A DNA stretch of 64,000 bases, taken from Ectobacillus panaciterrae DSM 19096. GTDB taxonomy: Bacteria > Bacillota > Bacilli > Bacillales > Bacillaceae_G. Where the stretch lies: contig NZ_AUMR01000015.1 in the NCBI RefSeq assembly GCF_000430785.1, forward strand, positions 43,515-107,514. The letters run 5' to 3'. The notes below the pieces were generated by a model. It searched no databases. It was not told where the DNA came from and was given only the letters and a program-made list of their open reading frames with translations. Both the position numbers and the translations under genes were made by a program. Positions within the stretch are counted from its first letter, which is position 1. Every line of letters starts with the position of its first letter. Shown in pieces: positions 62,079-64,000 of the stretch.

Positions 62079-62821
62079 TATCAACTTTCATCAACCTTTT
62101 CTATTATTTTTAATTTCCAAAATAATCAGACGGATCTGTTGCTGAAAGCACTCATTCATTAAGTTTTATTGGTTCTGTCATCTAGAGGAAAGATAGTAAC
62201 AACTGTACCTCCTATTAAGTTTTTATTTCCTCCTGCATTTCAAATGATGTCAATGTTTGATTGTCTTACTGATTTCAGTATCAAATTTCACACCTTGCAT
62301 TGTTGTATTTCTACAATTTTATTATTATATTTTATAAAAAAGAAGAGTTATTTTACTCTCGAATAAACTTTATAGTTTTATCCTTTCATACCCATAGCGA
62401 CGTAAATATTCAATTACCGTTGCCTCATAATCCTACTTTTGACTGCTATTTCGACTTTCACAAAATTCCCCCATATATGTAAGGAACTCATTAATTGCTT
62501 ATGTTTTAAATTTTAATTAGAGGATCCGATTGCTGGTTCTTTCTTTATACGCATAAAAATTACATTTTACTTATGATACGCTTCACCGTAGCCTCTCTAA
62601 CTGCGAATAAAAAAAGAACCTTCAATCCAAAGATAGATCAAAGATTCGGTGTTTTATTTCCAATGATATTCTATTATTTACTCAATTCCTTAGGTAAATT
62701 TTTATCTCTGTTTTTTTAATCATTGCCTTTTCAAGCTCTTCATCATAGAAACGATTGTCCATTGATGAAAAATGTTGCTTAAACTTTTTCATTCAATACC
62801 TTTGTTTCTACATCGAAAGAA
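62079..62821. other. Long gap without a recognised gene
   Basis: About 740 AT-rich bases between the oxygenase start and the end of mqo. It should include the oxygenase promoter. A 26-codon frame (MDNRFYDEELEKAMIKKTEI, leftward from 62762) has no ribosome site. I find no clear RNA gene, repeat or terminator. Confidence 0.4.
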
Positions 62822-64000
62822 TTAACTATAGACTAGCTCTTTTTCGCTTAGACCAAGCGTCTCTGCTGTTGAAGTATGAATTTCGTGCAGAAGCTCTGGA
62901 TTTTCCATTAGTGACACGCCATAAGAAGGAATCATTTCTTTAATTTTCGGTTCCCACTCTTTCATATGTTCAGGGAAGCATTTTGTTATTACTTCAAGCA
63001 TGACGTGAACGGCGGTAGAAGCACCCGGAGAAGCGCCGAGCAATGCTGCTATCGAACCATCAGCGGCACTAACAACTTCCGTACCAAATTGAAGCGTTCC
63101 TTTGCCAGCCTCAGTATCTTTGATAACTTGCACACGTTGGCCCGCTACTACTAAATCCCAATCCTCGCTTTTGGCGTTCGGGATAAACTCACGTAACTCT
63201 TCCATACGCTGTTCTTTCGATAACATAACTTGCTCGATCAGGTATTTTGTCAATGACATGCTTTTTGCACCTGCAGACAACATAGTTAAGAGATTATCCG
63301 GTTTTACGGAAGTTACCAAATCAAACATTGAACCGGTTTTTAAAAACTTTGGTGAGAAGCCGGCAAACGGTCCAAATAGCAACGATTTTTTATTGTCGAT
63401 AAATCGTGTGTCAAGATGCGGAACAGACATTGGAGGAGCACCAACCTTAGCTTTGCCGTATACTTTTGCATGATGCTGCGCTACAACATCCGGATTATTA
63501 CACACCATAAATATTCCGCTTACCGGGAATCCTCCAATATGTTTTCCTTCAGGAATACCGGATTTTTGCAGTAAATGCAGGCTTCCTCCCCCGCCTCCGA
63601 TAAAGACGAATTTTGCAGTATGGCGTTCGACAGTACCGCTATCGAGATTCCGCACTTTCAATTCCCACAAGCCGTCACTAGTACGTTTAATATCATTAAC
63701 ACTATGTTTGTAGTTTATATCGACATTTTTACTCTCTAAGTGGTCAAACAACATGCGCGTTAAAGCGCCAAAGTTGACATCAGTTCCAGAGTCGATTTTT
63801 GTTGCCGCTATAGGTTCATTCGATGCGCGGCCTTGCATAATAAGCGGAATCCATTCCATCAGTTTTTCCGGATCATCGGAAAATTCCATCCCTTGGAATA
63901 GGGGATTGTTTGACAGCGCTTCAAAACGTTTCTTTAAAAACGTTACATTTTGTTCCCCTTGTACCATACTCATATGAGGCAATGGCATGATAAAGTCCTG
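62822..64000 (-). CDS. mqo: Malate:quinone oxidoreductase, C-terminal part (5' end outside window)
   Basis: At least 392 residues of a family of about 500, open to the last base (QDFI precedes [20 protein letters not shown]), so the window edge cuts it. Oxidises malate to oxaloacetate with FAD and reduces quinone at the membrane. [31 protein letters not shown] and [18 protein letters not shown] are Mqo signatures. Confidence 0.93.
   Translation of the reverse strand, partial: QDFIMPLPHMSMVQGEQNVTFLKKRFEALSNNPLFQGMEFSDDPEKLMEWIPLIMQGRASNEPIAATKIDSGTDVNFGALTRMLFDHLESKNVDINYKHSVNDIKRTSDGLWELKVRNLDSGTVERHTAKFVFIGGGGGSLHLLQKSGIPEGKHIGGFPVSGIFMVCNNPDVVAQHHAKVYGKAKVGAPPMSVPHLDTRFIDNKKSLLFGPFAGFSPKFLKTGSMFDLVTSVKPDNLLTMLSAGAKSMSLTKYLIEQVMLSKEQRMEELREFIPNAKSEDWDLVVAGQRVQVIKDTEAGKGTLQFGTEVVSAADGSIAALLGASPGASTAVHVMLEVITKCFPEHMKEWEPKIKEMIPSYGVSLMENPELLHEIHTSTAETLGLSEKELVYS

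Noticed and set aside
62685..62762. 26-codon leftward frame upstream of mqo's stop
   Set aside because: No ribosome site and no similarity; in AT-rich DNA such frames are expected by chance.
1..64000. tRNA or rRNA genes
   Set aside because: I found no cloverleaf with GTTCGA-type T-loop plus CCA, and no rRNA-like stretches on either strand, although a covariance-model scan was not possible.

Overview
The window reads as Firmicutes (Bacillaceae) chromosome. Strong GGAGG ribosome-binding sites, frequent TTG/GTG starts, T-rich intrinsic terminators, and typical Bacillus modules (hutPH, ccdA-ccdC-yneK, yhbD/bactofilin, cysJI with divergent cysL, YitT, type I CoaA, YjcZ-like and CotG-like spore proteins, terC/terD) all point there. 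Species is not determinable by eye. A relative of Bacillus sensu lato is my inference.

1-10 kb: the 3' end of an NDH-2 gene; a leftward fatty-acid operon (acyl-CoA ligase, acyl-CoA dehydrogenase, CoA transferase/racemase, 3-hydroxyacyl-CoA dehydrogenase, thiolase) whose 3-hydroxyacyl-CoA dehydrogenase has lost about 100 internal codons; a PP2C phosphatase; YitT; rhodanese; and hutPH with a cre site inside the promoter. 11-20 kb: a patch of tiny genes, three full copies and one partial copy of a MITE-like repeat of about 180 bp, the ccdA/ccdC/yneK group, a Crp-type regulator, several gene remnants, and the yhbD-bactofilin pair. 20-32 kb: CoaA, OsmC, a FAD oxidoreductase, PpnP, an SR-repeat spore-type protein, several micro-genes, and a visibly GC-rich FtsH-like AAA+ protease that looks acquired.

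32.35-34.97 kb is a clearly bounded transposon. It has 26-bp terminal inverted repeats with one mismatch and an exact 9-bp target duplication, and carries a DUF2975-DUF2975-XRE cargo plus a truncated transposase. It sits in the loop of what was an intrinsic terminator downstream of azlCD. 35-44 kb holds azlCD with its XRE-cupin regulator, cysJI/cysL and the terC/terD stress genes.

44.5-60.4 kb is the most unusual part: a compact polyketide/PUFA-synthase-like locus. Two giant proteins (KS-KS-AT-ACP-ACP and KS-KS-KR-DH), a small hotdog-like protein and a phosphopantetheinyl transferase form a tightly overlapping leftward operon. In both giants the first KS has lost its catalytic Cys (Tyr in one; Ile, with both His lost, in the other) while the second KS is intact. 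Both carrier domains have Thr where the phosphopantetheine Ser normally sits. Rightward from the same intergenic region run a membrane histidine kinase, a LuxR-type response regulator and a bacterial GRAS-family methyltransferase. The roughly 930-bp intergenic region holds a duplicated hairpin-containing element. I read this as an iterative lipid/polyketide pathway under two-component control, product unknown. The window ends with a membrane protein, a prolyl-4-hydroxylase-like oxygenase and the 3' part of malate:quinone oxidoreductase.
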